A DNA stretch of 64,000 nucleotides from Saussurea involucrata (GCA_033807775.1 CM066325.1:19773301-19837300), one strand, 5' to 3'. Shown: positions 21,144 through 33,037, counted from the first letter of the stretch. Program-made: numbers and translations. The notes: generated from the letters alone by a model not told the origin.

Positions 21144-23468
21144 TGTAATAACCCAAAGTAAAGATTGAGATTTAAATAAAAGTTAAGGGGTACATTTTGT
21201 TTATTATGAAGAAGTATGAGGGTAGAAAATGGAAAATGGGAAATTAATTCCCTTGTTTTATACACCACTTTTGAGGATGGGTTTTGAATATTCATTTTAG
21301 GGTTGTAGGGTGATGTTGGCGGCTAGTCTTGGAGAGAAAACAGGAATCAGTAAGAAAGAAATAAAGAAATAAAATGGAGAGTTGTGTGGGTTTTGTTCAT
21401 GCTGCATATTGAGAAGAGACAAGAAGAAAGAAAGAAGAAAGGGGCTGTGTGTGTTGCCGGCAGAGAGAGGGACGACGGGGGAGAGAGAACGCCGGCGAGA
21501 GAGAGGGAAACAACCGGAGAAAGAGAGAGACACAGCCGGAGAGAGAGAACAGTCGAGAGTGAGAGAGAGACAACTGGAGAAAGAGAGAGACAGCCGGAGA
21601 GAGAGAGCAGCGAGAGGGAGAGAGAGTCGTGTGAGAGAGAGAGCATCGAGAAATAGATGGAGCTACGTGAGGAAGATGGAGGCTACGAGAGAGAGAGAGA
21701 TAGACGATGAGAGAGAGAAGGTGGCGGGGTTCGCCGGCGCCAGAGAAGGTGGCCGGCGGTGGTGGTCGCCGGAGGTGGTCGCCGGAGTTTTGGGCAACAG
21801 TTTCCATTCCGTGAGGTTTTATTCCGGTAAGAAACCATTCTGTTGCATTGCTCACTTTTTCAAGTAATGTTAGACTTGTTAGGTCTCTAGTTGCACTCGG
21901 CTATGAGAAATGAGAAATCAAATTAGAATATTAATAGAGTTTTGATTTCCTAGTCTTAATGTCAAGATAAATTAAATGTTCATGTGTGTTCTTGGTTATG
22001 GAATAGCTTATATCTATTAAAAGAGGAATTGTGTTAAATTGTGTAGAATTAGAAGAATGGCAAAGAATGTGGGGTTTGCTCGAAATTGCCGGTCTTCCGA
22101 AACCGTGTGTACCGGAAGTCGGTATGTTCCGGGAGTTGGCCAGTAACTCAAGTTTGGGCCGGGATTGGTCTATCGGGCCGAATTGGTTGTTGGGCCGAGA
22201 GAATTATTAAGTCCTTGTGGGCTTAATTATTAAGATTGGGCTTAGTTTATTAATAAAGTCTATAATTATTAATATGGGCCTAGTACGTAAACGATAGTCT
22301 ATTTATTAGATTGGTCATATTATTATTATCATGATCCGGCTTTGATATTTAGAATCTAGAATTATAATTTTTATGTCGGGGGAAACCTGGAGTCGGGTAA
22401 ATTAATGGATCCGGTATAGCACTTCAATTGGATAAATAAGCAAAGATCATTAATTATGATTTTTGGACTGGAAGGTAATCTACCAATTTAGATAAGTTAG
22501 GGTTGAGCTCGGGATTTAACTCGAGTAATAATTGAACGAATTATGACGAACGCTATTAATATAATAGGTGTTCCGCCTAGAGATCGGAAGTGTAAGTGAG
22601 GAGCTTTGGAGCAAGCTAGCCAGGTGAGTTTTTCTAACTAAAATACGTGATTTTACGTGTTTCCAAAGGAAAATGATTATATGAAAATGCCCTGTTAATT
22701 TACATGAATTTTACGTAAATGAAAGCTTTTTGTTTTACTGATCAGGGTATGTTTATGAGCATGATTTATTTGCAAGATGTTACGAATGTTTTTCCATGAA
22801 AAGAATGTTCTACTGAAAAGATTGTCCAGCATTATGATATGGATTGTAAGATGTTATACGAAGTTCATGTTTTATGTTTATGACGAACTATGTGTATGCT
22901 ATGTGGAGTCGGTATGCACTGTGGGATCAGAGAGAGGTTCTCGGGGTCTTAGGACTCTTGGTTATGTATGATAGACTGGTGGGTTGGAATCCGTTTCCCT
23001 CCTATCCGGTAGAGGGGAGTCCGTGGGGATTCCAAAGCGGCGAGAAGGGAGTCTGCTGGGGCCCTGATCGCAATATGTTTATGTGATCCACTACACAGTG
23101 CAGTACCATGAATGATACTTGTGTGAAGAATGTGAACTGTTTTCTAAAAATGATTTATAATGTTGACGTATACTGTTTATGAAGGGAACTCACTAGACCT
23201 CATGGTCTAACCCTCGCTTTTCAAAACTAAAACCTTTTCAGGTAAGCTTTTAGTAGGAGGCTCAGGTAAGTGGGCAAGCGCATGATAGAGTACTGATGCG
23301 GATAGAGACAATGCCGGTGCCACTTGTAGTAGTAGTTTTTCTCAGTTGTGTATAGGTTGTGTCCGCCAACCTTAGTTATAAATGATTGTAATGAAATTTT
23401 TGGGACCCAGTTATGAGAATGTTATGTTTTAATGCTATGTCTGTTTATATGGAATTTGGGTTGTTACA
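21144..23468 (+). repeat. LARD-A 5' LTR
   Basis: TGTAATAACCC to GGGTTGTTACA. A GA-rich tract (21440-21720), which would form a long Arg/Glu frame that I do not regard as a gene, is followed by GCCGGCGG repeats and TTATTCCGGTAAGAAACC. Conserved splice-like sites lie at 22622 (CAG|GTGAGT) and 23239 (TTTTCAG|GTAAGC). Confidence 0.9.
23194..23209 (+). other. Conserved LTR stem-loop (TAGACC-TCAT-GGTCTA)
   Basis: A perfect 6-bp stem with a 4-base loop. Copies occur at 2632-2647, 28846-28861, 34789-34804, 48581-48596, and on the minus strand at 49227-49242 and 56043-56058. The LARD-B copy has a G-U pair (TAGGCC/GGTCTA), and the Tekay-like copy has loop TTCT. Confidence 0.7.
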
Positions 23469-23470
23469 AA

Positions 23471-23483
23471 TGGTATCAGAGCC
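23471..23483 (+). promoter_or_regulatory. Primer binding site, tRNA-iMet (LARD-A)
   Basis: TGGTATCAGAGCC starts two bases after the LTR. It is the complement of the 3' end of plant initiator tRNA-Met. Confidence 0.95.
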
Positions 23484-23657
23484 ATAGTTTAAGGGATTTA
23501 GGTGACCGGATGGGCCTAAACTTAAACTTGGGAGTAGAAATCATAACTGAGAATCAGGAAATGCGTTAGTAGGGCACTATGGTAAATACAGAAAATGCGT
23601 TAGGAGGACACTATTATAGAGATAGGACTAATAGGGTACTGAGGACTGTCATGTAAG

Positions 23658-23699
23658 GTAAGTTTGGGATTCCACCTGGCCAGTGTAATGCGAACTTAC
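23658..23699 (+). other. Leader stem-loop with palindromic loop, candidate dimerisation signal (LARD-A)
   Basis: Outer arms GTAAGTTTG (23658-23666) and CGAACTTAC (23691-23699) pair with one G-U. An inner ATTCCA/TGTAAT stem presents a loop containing the self-complementary CTGGCCAG (23676-23683). The same structure is in LARD-B and the Tekay-like element at the equivalent place, about 190 bases after the primer site. Confidence 0.55.
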
Positions 23700-26600
23700 A
23701 GGTACATGTATGTGCTTAACCTACCTTATTAACCTACCTAGTGTTTATGTCGTGTTCCAGTACTATAGAATATCAGCAAAATCCCTGAGGGGAAGAATAA
23801 GACCCTTGATGGGGAAATTTCATGAGAAGTCACTTATGATGTAAGGAAGGTATGCACAGTAGAGAAGAAATGTTGTATAGACTGTTATGAGTCGTCTAGA
23901 GGTAACTCTTCGTGGATTCGGAGAGGATGAATGCTTGAGGTCGGGCAGGGCTCCTATTTCGAGGGAGTCCCAGTTCTAGGAATCTTGGAATAGATCAGTC
24001 AGAATAGTAAGGAAAGACCATATAGAAATCTTGAAAGTGTCAAGGGAGCTCTGACCTCTTAATCGAGCTTTTCTATGGTAGGATAAATGAAATAAGATGC
24101 TTATAGTGAAATAAAACCATGTAGAAGTGGAAAGTGAGATAGTTGCTTAAAACGAAATAGTATGAAAGGGGTTGAGTAAGTGAGATGAGGAAAGCGTGTT
24201 CAGCAAGTTGTTGCATGACCGAGAGGACGACCGTTGGTCGTAGGTAGAACGTCAAGGATAAACCAAGCGAGTAAAGCAGTTGACCTTGTTAGAGTGAGTA
24301 GCCTTCAAATGCCAGTAGAGTCTCATGCATGGTGTCCTTTTATGTAACATGAAATTTTCACGATTTAAGTTAAACGTGTAAAGATAAATTTTGATCGAAA
24401 ATGAGTCAGAATGTGTGCGCGTATGTTTAAAGAAAAAGGTGATTTCATTCACATGGCACAATGAAGTTTCAAGTTTTATGATTTGTAAAGTATTTCACTC
24501 TTTTCGTGATGAGTTAAATTATTGCAAAAGTCAAGAAAACGATTGAATGCAAAACTGTTATAACCCAAAATGAGTATGACATGTTGAAGTTATTTATGAG
24601 TATGAAAAAAAAAACCGACTGGTTTACTTCGTGTCGGTATTTTCTTTCAGGATGTGGTCGTATGAAAAGATTTTCACTCAATATATTTATGTCGTAACGA
24701 CATATTTTGGTGGAGTAAGATTAAGTTTATGGAAAGTTGCATGCGAACGATTTTCGAGATCGTGGTGCAGAGCATTGAAAATTTTTAAGAGTGATGGGGG
24801 CATGTGTACCGAATATGTTTTCAAGTGTTGTGTATTGAAAATGATGAAATGTACGAAATGACTTATCTATTGCGTTGTCATGCATGAAGGCTATGAACTC
24901 ACTAGGTCGTAGGATGTTGCATTTTAAAAACTAAGAAAGAACTCTGAGAGTGGAGAGTTGTTGGTCAAACCAAGAGAGGACGTTGTAGTATTGGGATATG
25001 TGTTCGGTCAGTAGTGGATTATAGTATCGGTTGTATGAGGGTTTGCACCCTTGTTCGGTAACTGGAAGTACGGTTGTCAAGGGACGGTGGTGTCAGGAGG
25101 GAGGGCTTGAAGTCTTCAAGGTGATGGTTTTAGCGACTCGTTAAGAATAGTGTGGTAAGGAAGAATGAAATGCCCGTGGTGTGGAAATGTGAGCCTTGAG
25201 GTGAGCTTGTAATGGTGACGTTACATGAGTAGGTTCCGAAAAGAGGGAGGCGGATCATGAAGATGATTGCGATATGTTGGAAGGACTAGGTTCCGTAAGG
25301 AATCCATGTTGAGGAATAGGTTATGAAAGTAATTACAAGTTGTCTGTTGTTGTAGAAGTCGACAGTGGTGTAGTGTGGCTGAGGCCGAAGACGTGAACCA
25401 GAAGGTTGAATGTTGTTAGAACACCGTGTAGGGGTGTTAAGAGGATGAGAGGTTTTCGTTCTGTATAAGCGTCCATTTACAAGGTATGGAGGAATACGTA
25501 GAATGATGAGGTATGTAGTACAACCGAAGCGAGTGTGTAGGCTTTATCAATCGGTAAGAAAAGTGTGGGGTCTTCGTAAGAGCTCGAATCGTAAAGAGCT
25601 AGTTAGAACGTTCGTGTTGGAATTAATTGAGAACTCGTGAGTTATAGTTCATCAAATTGGGAAAAGAGTACGTAGCGAGATAGACTCGGTTGTGACATAC
25701 GGGAGAATGTGAAGGAAAGTGTGAAGTGTGTACGAAGGACCATGAGAGATTTGGTCTGCAGTGTGATGTTATGAGTGAGGAATGTACAGTTATGTAATGT
25801 TATTAGTTGCCAAGTTAATGTACCAGCTAGTATCGTAGTGAGGTGATGTTAGAGAGAGAAAGAAAGAATCAGATAGAAGCTTTTGGGGGTTTACAGATGA
25901 GATGTACGATCTAATAACTAGATTATTAGGGCGTATAGAGTGTAAGTTGACCTTATGGTGGGAGATCACCCAAAGGAGAAACCAAGTATTTTGGTTGTAA
26001 GAGTCGCTAAGTAGGTATATGTTGGGATCATTGGAAGTTTCAAGAGGATGAAGAGTGTGTAGTCAAAATGTATTATAGTAAATGCTGAATTTTTGCAGGT
26101 CGTGAATTGTTTCTCATGGGTGAGGGAATGATTCTAGAAGGAAACAGTTGGAAGTTTGGTTATGTTTAAAGAATGTCGTGGTGATGACGATTATGGGTTG
26201 GAGTGGGAGTATGATCATTGGTTGATTTGAAACGTCATGATAGACGTATAAGCCTCAGATTGCTGGATTTAACTTTTTGGATTTGTTAAGAAATAACATG
26301 TAATTGTTATTTCGGAATGTGTTATAATTCCATCGAGATTCTTACTAAGTACGGATAAGGGAGAATTGATGTGTTAAGGTGAGAAGTGATAATAGTATGT
26401 TGGGACAAGTAAGTTTCAAATTAATTGGGAAATTGTGAGTGGTTGAATTACTCAATGGAGTTGTTGGTTAAGAAATCAGTTCGACTGATGGATTTTCGTG
26501 AATACCAGTATATTGAGACGTGATGCTAAGTTATGATGTTAAGTGATTAAAGATAAAAAAATAAGATGATTGCATGTTATGGTTATAAACAGAGATTGCG

Positions 26601-26749
26601 AATTGAATCGGAGTTGCACAGCAAAGGCGTGAAAGTAGGTTGTTATTGTATGTTATTAGAAGGATTTATTCTGAGGGTTAAAGACTTAAGCTTTGTTAAT
26701 CAATTGTCGCCGGTTATCTGTGGAGTGAATTCTGGGACGGAATTCTTTT
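23700..26749. other. LARD-A interior, non-coding
   Basis: No reading frame of gag or pol character in any frame. It is alignable by eye over long stretches with the interior of LARD-B (35250-38519), for example around TCAGGATGTGGTCGTATGAA at 24650 and 36195. Confidence 0.75.
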
Positions 26750-26762
26750 AAGGAGGGGAGAT
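26750..26762 (+). promoter_or_regulatory. Polypurine tract (LARD-A)
   Basis: AAGGAGGGGAGA lies immediately before the 3' LTR and is preceded by a GAATTCTGGGACGGAATTC block shared with LARD-B and the Tekay-like element. Confidence 0.9.
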
Positions 26763-29121
26763 TGTAATAACCCAAAGTAAAGATTGAGATTTAAATAAAA
26801 GTTAAGGGGTACATTTTGTTTATTATGAAGAAGTATGAGGGTAGAAAATGGAAAATGGGAAATTAATTCCCTTGTTTTATACACCACTTTTGAGGATGGG
26901 TTTTGAATATTCATTTTAGGGTTGTAGGGTGATGTTGGCGGCTAGTCTTGGAGAGAAAACAAGAATCAGTAAGAAAGAAATAAAGAAATAAAATGGAGAG
27001 TTGTGTGGGTTTTGTTCATGCTGCATATTGAGAAGAGACAAGAAGAAAGAAAGAAGAAAGGGGCTGTGTGTGTGCCTGGTGTGTGTTGCCGGCAGAGAGA
27101 GGGACGACGGGGGAGAGAGAACGCCGGCGAGAGAGAGGGAAACAACCGGAGAAAGAGAGAGACACAGCCGGAGAGAGAGAACAGTCGAGAGTGAGAGAGA
27201 GACAACCGGAGAAAGAGAGAGACAGCCGGGGAGAGAGAGCAGCGAGAGGGAGAGAGAGTCGTGTGAGAGAGAGAGCATCGAGAAAGAGATGGAGCTACGT
27301 GAGGAAGATGGAGGCTGCGAGAGAGAGAGAGATAGACGATGAGAGAGAGAAGGTGGCGGGGTTCGCCGGCGCCGGAGAAGGTGGCCGGCGGTGGCCGGCG
27401 GTGGCCGGCAGTGGTGGTCGCCGGAGGTGGTGGCCGGAGTTTTGGGCAGCAGTTTCCATTCCGTGAGGTTTTATTCCGGTAAGAAACCCTTCCGTTGCAT
27501 TGCTCACTTTTTCAAGTAATGTTAGACTTGTTAGGTCTCTAGTTGCACTCGGCTATAAGAAATGAGAAATCAAATTAGAATATTAATAGAGTTTTGATTT
27601 CCTAGTCTTAATGTCAAGATAAATTAAATGTTCATGTGTGTTCTTGGTTATGGAATAGCTTGTATCTATTAAAAGAGGAATTGTGTTAAATTGTGTAGAA
27701 TTAGAAGAATGGCAAAGAATGTGGGGTTTGCTCGAAATTGCCGGTCTTCCGAAACCGTGTGTATCGGAAGTCGGTATGTTCCGGGAGTTGGCCCGTAACT
27801 CAAGTTTGGGCCGGGATTGGTCTATCGGGCCGAATTGGTTGTTGGGCCGAGAGAATTATTAAGTCCTTGTGGGCTTAATTATTAAGATTGGGCTTAGTTT
27901 ATTAATAAAGTCTATAATTATTAATATGGGCCTAGTACGTAAACGATAGTCTATTTATTAGATTGGTCATATTATTATTATCATGATCCGGATTTGATAT
28001 TTAGAATCTAGAATTATAATTTTTATGTCGGGGGAAACCTGGAGTCGGGTAAATTAATGGATCCGGTATAGCACTTCAATTGGATAAATAAGCAAAGATC
28101 ATTAATTATGATTTTTGGACTGGAAGGTAATCTACCAATTTAGATAAGTTAGGGTTGAGCTCGGGATTTAACTCGAGTAATAATTGAACGAATTATGACG
28201 AACGCTATTAATATAATAGGTGTTCCGTCTAGAGATCGGAAGTGTAAGTGAGGAGCTTTGGAGCAAGCTAGCCAGGTGAGTTTTTCTAACTAAAATACGT
28301 GATTTTACGTGTTTCCAAAGGAAAATGATTATATGAAAATGCCCTGTTAATTTACATGAATTTTACGTAAATGAAAGCTTTTTGTTTTACTGATCAGGGT
28401 ATGTTTATGAGCATGATTTATTTGCAAGATGTTACGAATGTTTTTCCATGAAAAGAATGTTCTACTGAAAAGATTTTCTAGCATTATGATATGGATTGTA
28501 AGATGTTATACGAAGTTCATGTTTTATGTTTATGACGAACTATGTGTATGCTATGTGGAGTCGGTATGCACTGTGGGATCAGAGAGAGGTTCTCGGGGTC
28601 TTAGGACTCTTGGTTATGTATGATAGACTGGTGGGTTGGAATCCGTTTCCCTCCTATCCGGTAGAGGGGAGTCCGTGGGGATTCCAAAGCGGCGAGAAGG
28701 GAGTCTGCTGGGGCCCTGATCACAATATGTTTATGTGATCCACTACACAGTGCAGTACCATGAATGATACTTGTGTGAAGAATGTGAACTGTTTTCTAAA
28801 AATGATTTATAATGTTGACGTATACTGTTTATAGAGGGAACTCACTAGACCTCATGGTCTAACCCTCGCTTTTCAAAACTAAAACCTTTTCAGGTAAGCT
28901 TTTAGTAGGAGGCTCGTGTAAGTGGGCAAGCGCATGATAGAGTACTGATGCGGATAGAGACAATGCCGGTGCCACTTGTAGTAGTAGTTTTTCTCAGTTG
29001 TGTATAGGTTGTTTCCGCCAACCTTAGTTATAAATGATTGTAATGAAATTTTTGGGACCCAGTTATGAGAATGTTATGTTTTAATGTTATGTCTGTCTTA
29101 TATGGAATTTGGGTTGTTACA
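26763..29121 (+). repeat. LARD-A 3' LTR
   Basis: Nearly identical to the 5' LTR. Differences include extra GTGCCTGGTGTGTG near 27072 and an expanded GGTGGCCGGC run near 27385. Confidence 0.9.
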
Positions 29122-29164
29122 AACAGACTTTAGGGTTAACCCTGTGCCGACACGTGTCACTATG

Positions 29165-29574
29165 GCCCGCGATCGCGGGGGGTCAAAGAAAGTCAAACAC
29201 GGGCAGGGACCAAAACTGCACACGCGGGCATTCTTGAGGGGGGAAAGATGGACCGCGGGCATTTTTGAGGGACCAACGCGGGCAAAGTGGGCAAACTTTG
29301 GTGACGTGTCCCCCGCGATCGCGGGGGTTAACGAGAGTCAAACGCGGGCATGGACCAAAACTGCACACGCGGGCATTCTTGAGGGGGGAAGCTGGACCGC
29401 GGGCATTCTTGAGGGACCAACGCGGGCAAAGTGGGCAAACTTTGGTGACACGTGGCCTGGGGCCCGCGATCGCGGGCTTCATCGCAGATTTTTAGGGTAT
29501 TTTTGCAAAATGGCCGAGATTTGTGGTATTTTGGTAACACATTGTTTGACTTAGGGTATTTTAATTAATTTCCC
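29165..29574 (-). repeat. MULE right subterminal repeats and terminal inverted repeat
   Basis: A roughly 145-bp tandem duplication (GGGACCAAAACTGCACACGC repeated near 29206 and 29351) carries CCCGCGATCGCGGG palindromes near 29167, 29321 and 29463. The last 110 bases pair with the left terminal repeat. Confidence 0.8.
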
Positions 29575-29583
29575 TATTCATTA

Positions 29584-30970
29584 TACTCTTTTCATATTTC
29601 CATCATCCAATTAAGAAAAAACCTACAATAAATGATGTGACATATTGTTACAAGATGATTCTATATAAATATAATTAAGTTAAAAACGTTATAAATGTTA
29701 CTTAAGTTAACGACTTTTCTACCCGTGAATAAAAAATGTGTATTTCGAAAATGATAACAAAATTTCGAAACCAAAGACGTCTTTAATTGAGAAACTCGCA
29801 TTAGTAGTTCACATATATCTAAACATAAAATATGAAGTTTCTTAGGTGGCATTTTGTGGAAAAGTTATTTCATAATTCATTTTTTCTGAAAATTTTAGAT
29901 TTTTTAACTTATTTTGATGGTTATATTAATTGTCTTTTATTAACTCATAAATGTCCTAGAATTTTCAGTTTTCTATTCCGTTTTTATCCCGTCTATATAT
30001 TATATCTCATTTAACATTTTTTTCTTTTGTTTTACTAAATCCTCCATCATATTGCAAACAATACAATCAAATGTCTAATGAAGATAGAAAGGTTTTTTCT
30101 TTTATTTTACCAAATTTTCCATCATATTGCAAACTACACAACCGAATGTCTCATCAAGATGGAAGCTACATTTTATGGTTTATTTAATGTTTTTATGTGA
30201 GTTATTTGATGCTATTGATGTGTTGTGTTTTTTTGTAGAATTTTTATCGTGAAACCGTTATTCTTTCTCTATAAAATCCATGTATGAGTTGTTATATTTT
30301 ATTTATGATTTGTCCCGGTTATATATTGTTGATAAATGTTGTAATTAAGCTTGGGTTATCCCACGTTGATAAGAAATAGAAATATTAGAAAATGTAGTTG
30401 TATATATGAAAGGAGAGCGATAGCTTGAAAATCAGTATCAGATTCTTCACAAATAATCACAAATATTAATTTATTTAATAACTACCACTTTTCTTATACA
30501 ACTGCAATTACAATAAAAATGGAAAGAACTATTTATTAAAGTTTTTAACACACTAATAGTTGCCATGTTAGTTTTCGGTTAAGAAATTACCTTTGGTAAA
30601 ACAACATTTCTTACATAGTACTTTTATGTATGGAGAATAAGCTGAATGAATCACTATTATGCACGTGCTAATTTGGTTAGAGTTTAGAGTTTAGAGTTAT
30701 ACTTGCTATGAGTAGACACACCTATCATGTTGGACTCAACTTTACATATTGAGTTTTATCTATAATACTCATCATTTTCATGCTTTTTGAAACGAATCAC
30801 AATATTTATTGCTACTTTTTGTCATGTTTAACATCCACGTTATACTTCATACAATGCTCTCACATCTAATGTCATAGACTCTAAAATCGTATAAAATATA
30901 CAACTGAAAGAATTATAATTTCACACCATAACCAACTTATATATGTAATTTTGATCATAAGATTTCGTTA
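29584..30970 (+). other. Helitron-1 right part, non-coding
   Basis: AT-rich. Its start (ACCTACAATAAATGATGTGACATATTG) resembles the last head-like repeat at 13770, suggesting another internal duplication. A decayed USE-like TATCCCACGTTG lies near 30358. No gene. Confidence 0.55.
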
Positions 30971-30997
30971 CCGCGCAACGCGCGGTGTCACACCTAG
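30971..30997 (+). mobile_element. Helitron-1 3' terminus
   Basis: CCGCGC-AAC-GCGCGG hairpin (30971-30985), 8 bases, then CTAG (30994-30997) and T. This is the textbook Helitron tail. Confidence 0.9.
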
Positions 30998-31479
30998 TAT
31001 ATATATAAAGGAGAATGTAGGGAGAGAGGATTAAGGAGAAGCCTCCAATGAGGCTTTAGATTTTTATTAGAGTTTTGATTTTCTTTTTAAAAAATTGTTA
31101 CATTAATTGACTAAAACCATTCATTATCTTTGTATTATTGTATACTTTGTTTTATTATTTTTTTAAGCTATGTTTTATTATTTTTTTGTTTAAGCTATGT
31201 TTTATTATTTAAGCTAACAATCAATATATATATATATAAAGGAGAATGTAGGGAGAGAGGATTAAGGAGAAGCCTCCAATGAGGCTTTAGATTTTTCTTA
31301 GAGTTTTGATTTTCTTTTTAAAAAATTGTTGCATTAATTGACTAAAACCTTTCATTATCTTTGTATTATTGTATACTTTGTTTTATTATTTTTTTAAGCT
31401 ATGTTTTATAATTTTTTTCTTTAAACTATGTTTTATTATTTTTTTTGTTTAAGCTATGTTTTATTATTTAAGCTAACAT

Positions 31480-31559
<80 letters not shown>

Positions 31560-32331
31560 GAGAATGTAGGAAGAGAGGATTAAGGAGAAGCCTCCAATGA
31601 GGCTTTAGATTTTTCTTAGAGTTTTGATTTTCTTTTTAAAAAACCGTTGCATTAATTGACTAAAACCTTTCATTATCTTTGTATTATTGTATACTTTGTT
31701 TTATTATTTTTTAAGCTATGTTTTATTATTTTTTTCTTTAAGCTATGTTTTTTTTTGTTTAAGCTATGTTTTATTATTTAACCTAACAATGCTTTTTTTT
31801 TAAAGGCAGAAATCTTATTAAAACCAACCAACTTTTACAAACAAAAAATACAACCAGTCCGTAAGGACAACACCGAACCCAGAAACCCAATTCAACACAA
31901 ATTACAACCAATCCTCACCAAGAGAATTATGAACCAGCATCCAAAAAACAAACCTTCCTGCTGTGGGGTAAGGGCAGGAAGAGTAGTCAGATTGCGAGAA
32001 GTAAACGACAAAACTCCCCTCATCCTTCCAGCCGCAGCAGCCAACCCCAAACACCTAACCCATGCGCATCCGTTGCAGTCGAATCATAATAAATCAATAA
32101 AATGTGTATATTTTGTAAATCTAACATTGTATTATTGTATACTTTGTTTTATTATTTTTTTAAGCTATGTTTTATTATTTTTTCTTTAAGCTATGTTTTA
32201 TTATTTTTTAGTTTAAGCTAACAATGCTTATAAATCAATAACTTTTCATTATCTTTGTATTATTGTATACTTTGTTTTATTATTTTTTTGTTTAAGCTAT
32301 GTTTTATTATTATTTTGTTTAAGCTAACAAT

Positions 32332-32371
<40 letters not shown>

Positions 32372-32870
32372 GAGAATGTAGGGAGAGAGGATTAAGGAGA
32401 AGCCTCCAATGAGGCTTTAGATTTTTATTAGAGTTTTGATTTTCTTTTTAAAAAATTGTTGCATTAATTGACTAAAACCTTACATTATCTTTGTATTATT
32501 GTATACTTTGTTTTATTATTTTTTTAAGCTATGTTTTATTATTTTTTTGTTTAAGCTATGTTTTATTATTTAAGCTAACAATGCTTATAAATCAATAAAA
32601 TGTGTATATTTTGTAAATCTAACATTGTATTATTGTATACTTTGTTCTATTTTTTTAAGCTATGTTTTATTATTTTTTCTTTAAGCTATGTTTTATTATT
32701 TTTTTGTTTAAGCTAACAATGCTTATAAATCAATAACCTTTCATTATCTTTGTATTATTGTATACATTGTTTTATTATTTTTTTGTTTAAGCTATGTTTT
32801 ATTATTTTTTTGTTTAAGCTAACAATGCTTATAAATCAAAAAAATGTGTATATTTTGTAAATCTAACAAA
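30998..32870 (+). repeat. Module array, family 1, right half
   Basis: It continues the array broken by Helitron-1. Units start near 31006, 31238, 31555 and 32367, separated by (TA)n runs (a 70-bp run at 31485-31555). Hairpin AAGCCTC-CAAT-GAGGCTT is present in each. A poly-T-led insert lies at 31791-32088. Confidence 0.85.
31791..32088 (-). mobile_element. Poly(A)-tailed retroposon fragment (LINE-like 3' end)
   Basis: It splits an otherwise repeated AACAATGC|TTATAAATCAAT segment. On the minus strand it ends in GGTTTTAATAAGATTTCTGCC followed by A-runs, the style of plant LINE 3' ends. Too short to show coding domains. Confidence 0.4.
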
Positions 32871-33037
32871 ATGCTTAATAATCAAAGTTTTTTCTTATTA
32901 AATGTTTTCATGACATGCTTACTATCTTGGATTGACCGAAAGAGAAAATGGAACGCGATTGTCTTGCTGAAGGTTGGCATTCCAAACTTTGTCAACTTCA
33001 CTCTGTACCATTCGTCTCCAACTTGGTGTGCTCAATG
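32871..33037. other. Left flank of LARD-B, unassigned, possibly a captured fragment
   Basis: Base composition is more gene-like than its surroundings (TTGGATTGACCGAAAGAG to CCAACTTGGTGTGCTC). Open frames exist on both strands, but I recognise no protein. Confidence 0.3.

Larger units (their letters stand above)
21144..29121 (+). mobile_element. LARD-A: complete non-autonomous LTR retrotransposon
   Basis: AACAG target duplications (21139-21143 and 29122-29126) flank TG...CA LTRs of 2325 bp (21144-23468) and 2359 bp (26763-29121). A tRNA-iMet primer site and a purine tract lie in place. The 3.3-kb interior has no gag, protease, RT or integrase. The LTRs differ by roughly two dozen substitutions and a few small indels by eye, about 1 percent, so the insertion is young. 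Leader, primer site and purine tract match the Tekay-like element at 48957, the probable protein donor. Confidence 0.9.
13984..29574. mobile_element. Mutator-like element carrying a ULP gene (Kaonashi/KI-MULE type)
   Basis: Perfect 9-bp target duplications TATTCATTA at 13975-13983 and 29575-29583 mark the Mutator superfamily. Terminal inverted repeats of about 110 bp open with GGGAAATTAATTAAAATACC on both ends. The span is 15.6 kb, of which about 8 kb is LARD-A inserted next to the right end. The cargo is a DUF1985-like/Ulp1 protease gene (16055-20967) and a small second gene (14794-15354), both on the minus strand. No MURA transposase is seen, so movement must have depended on a transposase supplied elsewhere. 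Plant MULEs that amplify ULP-like genes are known (Kaonashi); assignment to that group is by content. Confidence 0.85.
12191..30997 (+). mobile_element. Helitron-1, non-autonomous, carrying a nested MULE
   Basis: The 5' end TCTTTATATATATAAAAGG at 12191 directly follows AATCAATATATA of the module array. The 3' end is the hairpin and CTAG at 30971-30997, followed by T and TATATATAAAGGAGAATG. Joining the two flanks rebuilds a family-1 module, so the borders are well supported. Helitron DNA proper is 12191-13983 plus 29584-30997 (about 3.2 kb). It encodes nothing recognisable. The 5' part holds several repeated head-like starts. Confidence 0.7.

Noticed and set aside
21382..21867. Arg/Glu-rich 161-codon frame in the LARD-A LTR, with similar ones at 27001-27466, 33325-33661 and 47117-47402
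   Set aside because: The frames come from GAGAGA and GCCGGC low-complexity DNA, are open on both strands and differ in frame between LTR copies; typical of an LTR leader, not a protein gene.
23658..23699. Reading the leader stem-loop as a 40-nt intron (GTAAGT...TTACAG)
   Set aside because: Too short for a plant intron; pairing of the ends and the palindromic loop fit an RNA hairpin better, though RNA data should decide.
29084..29554. 156-codon frame at the MULE right end
   Set aside because: It spans the LTR end, the target duplication and subterminal repeats; it is an accidental GC-rich frame.
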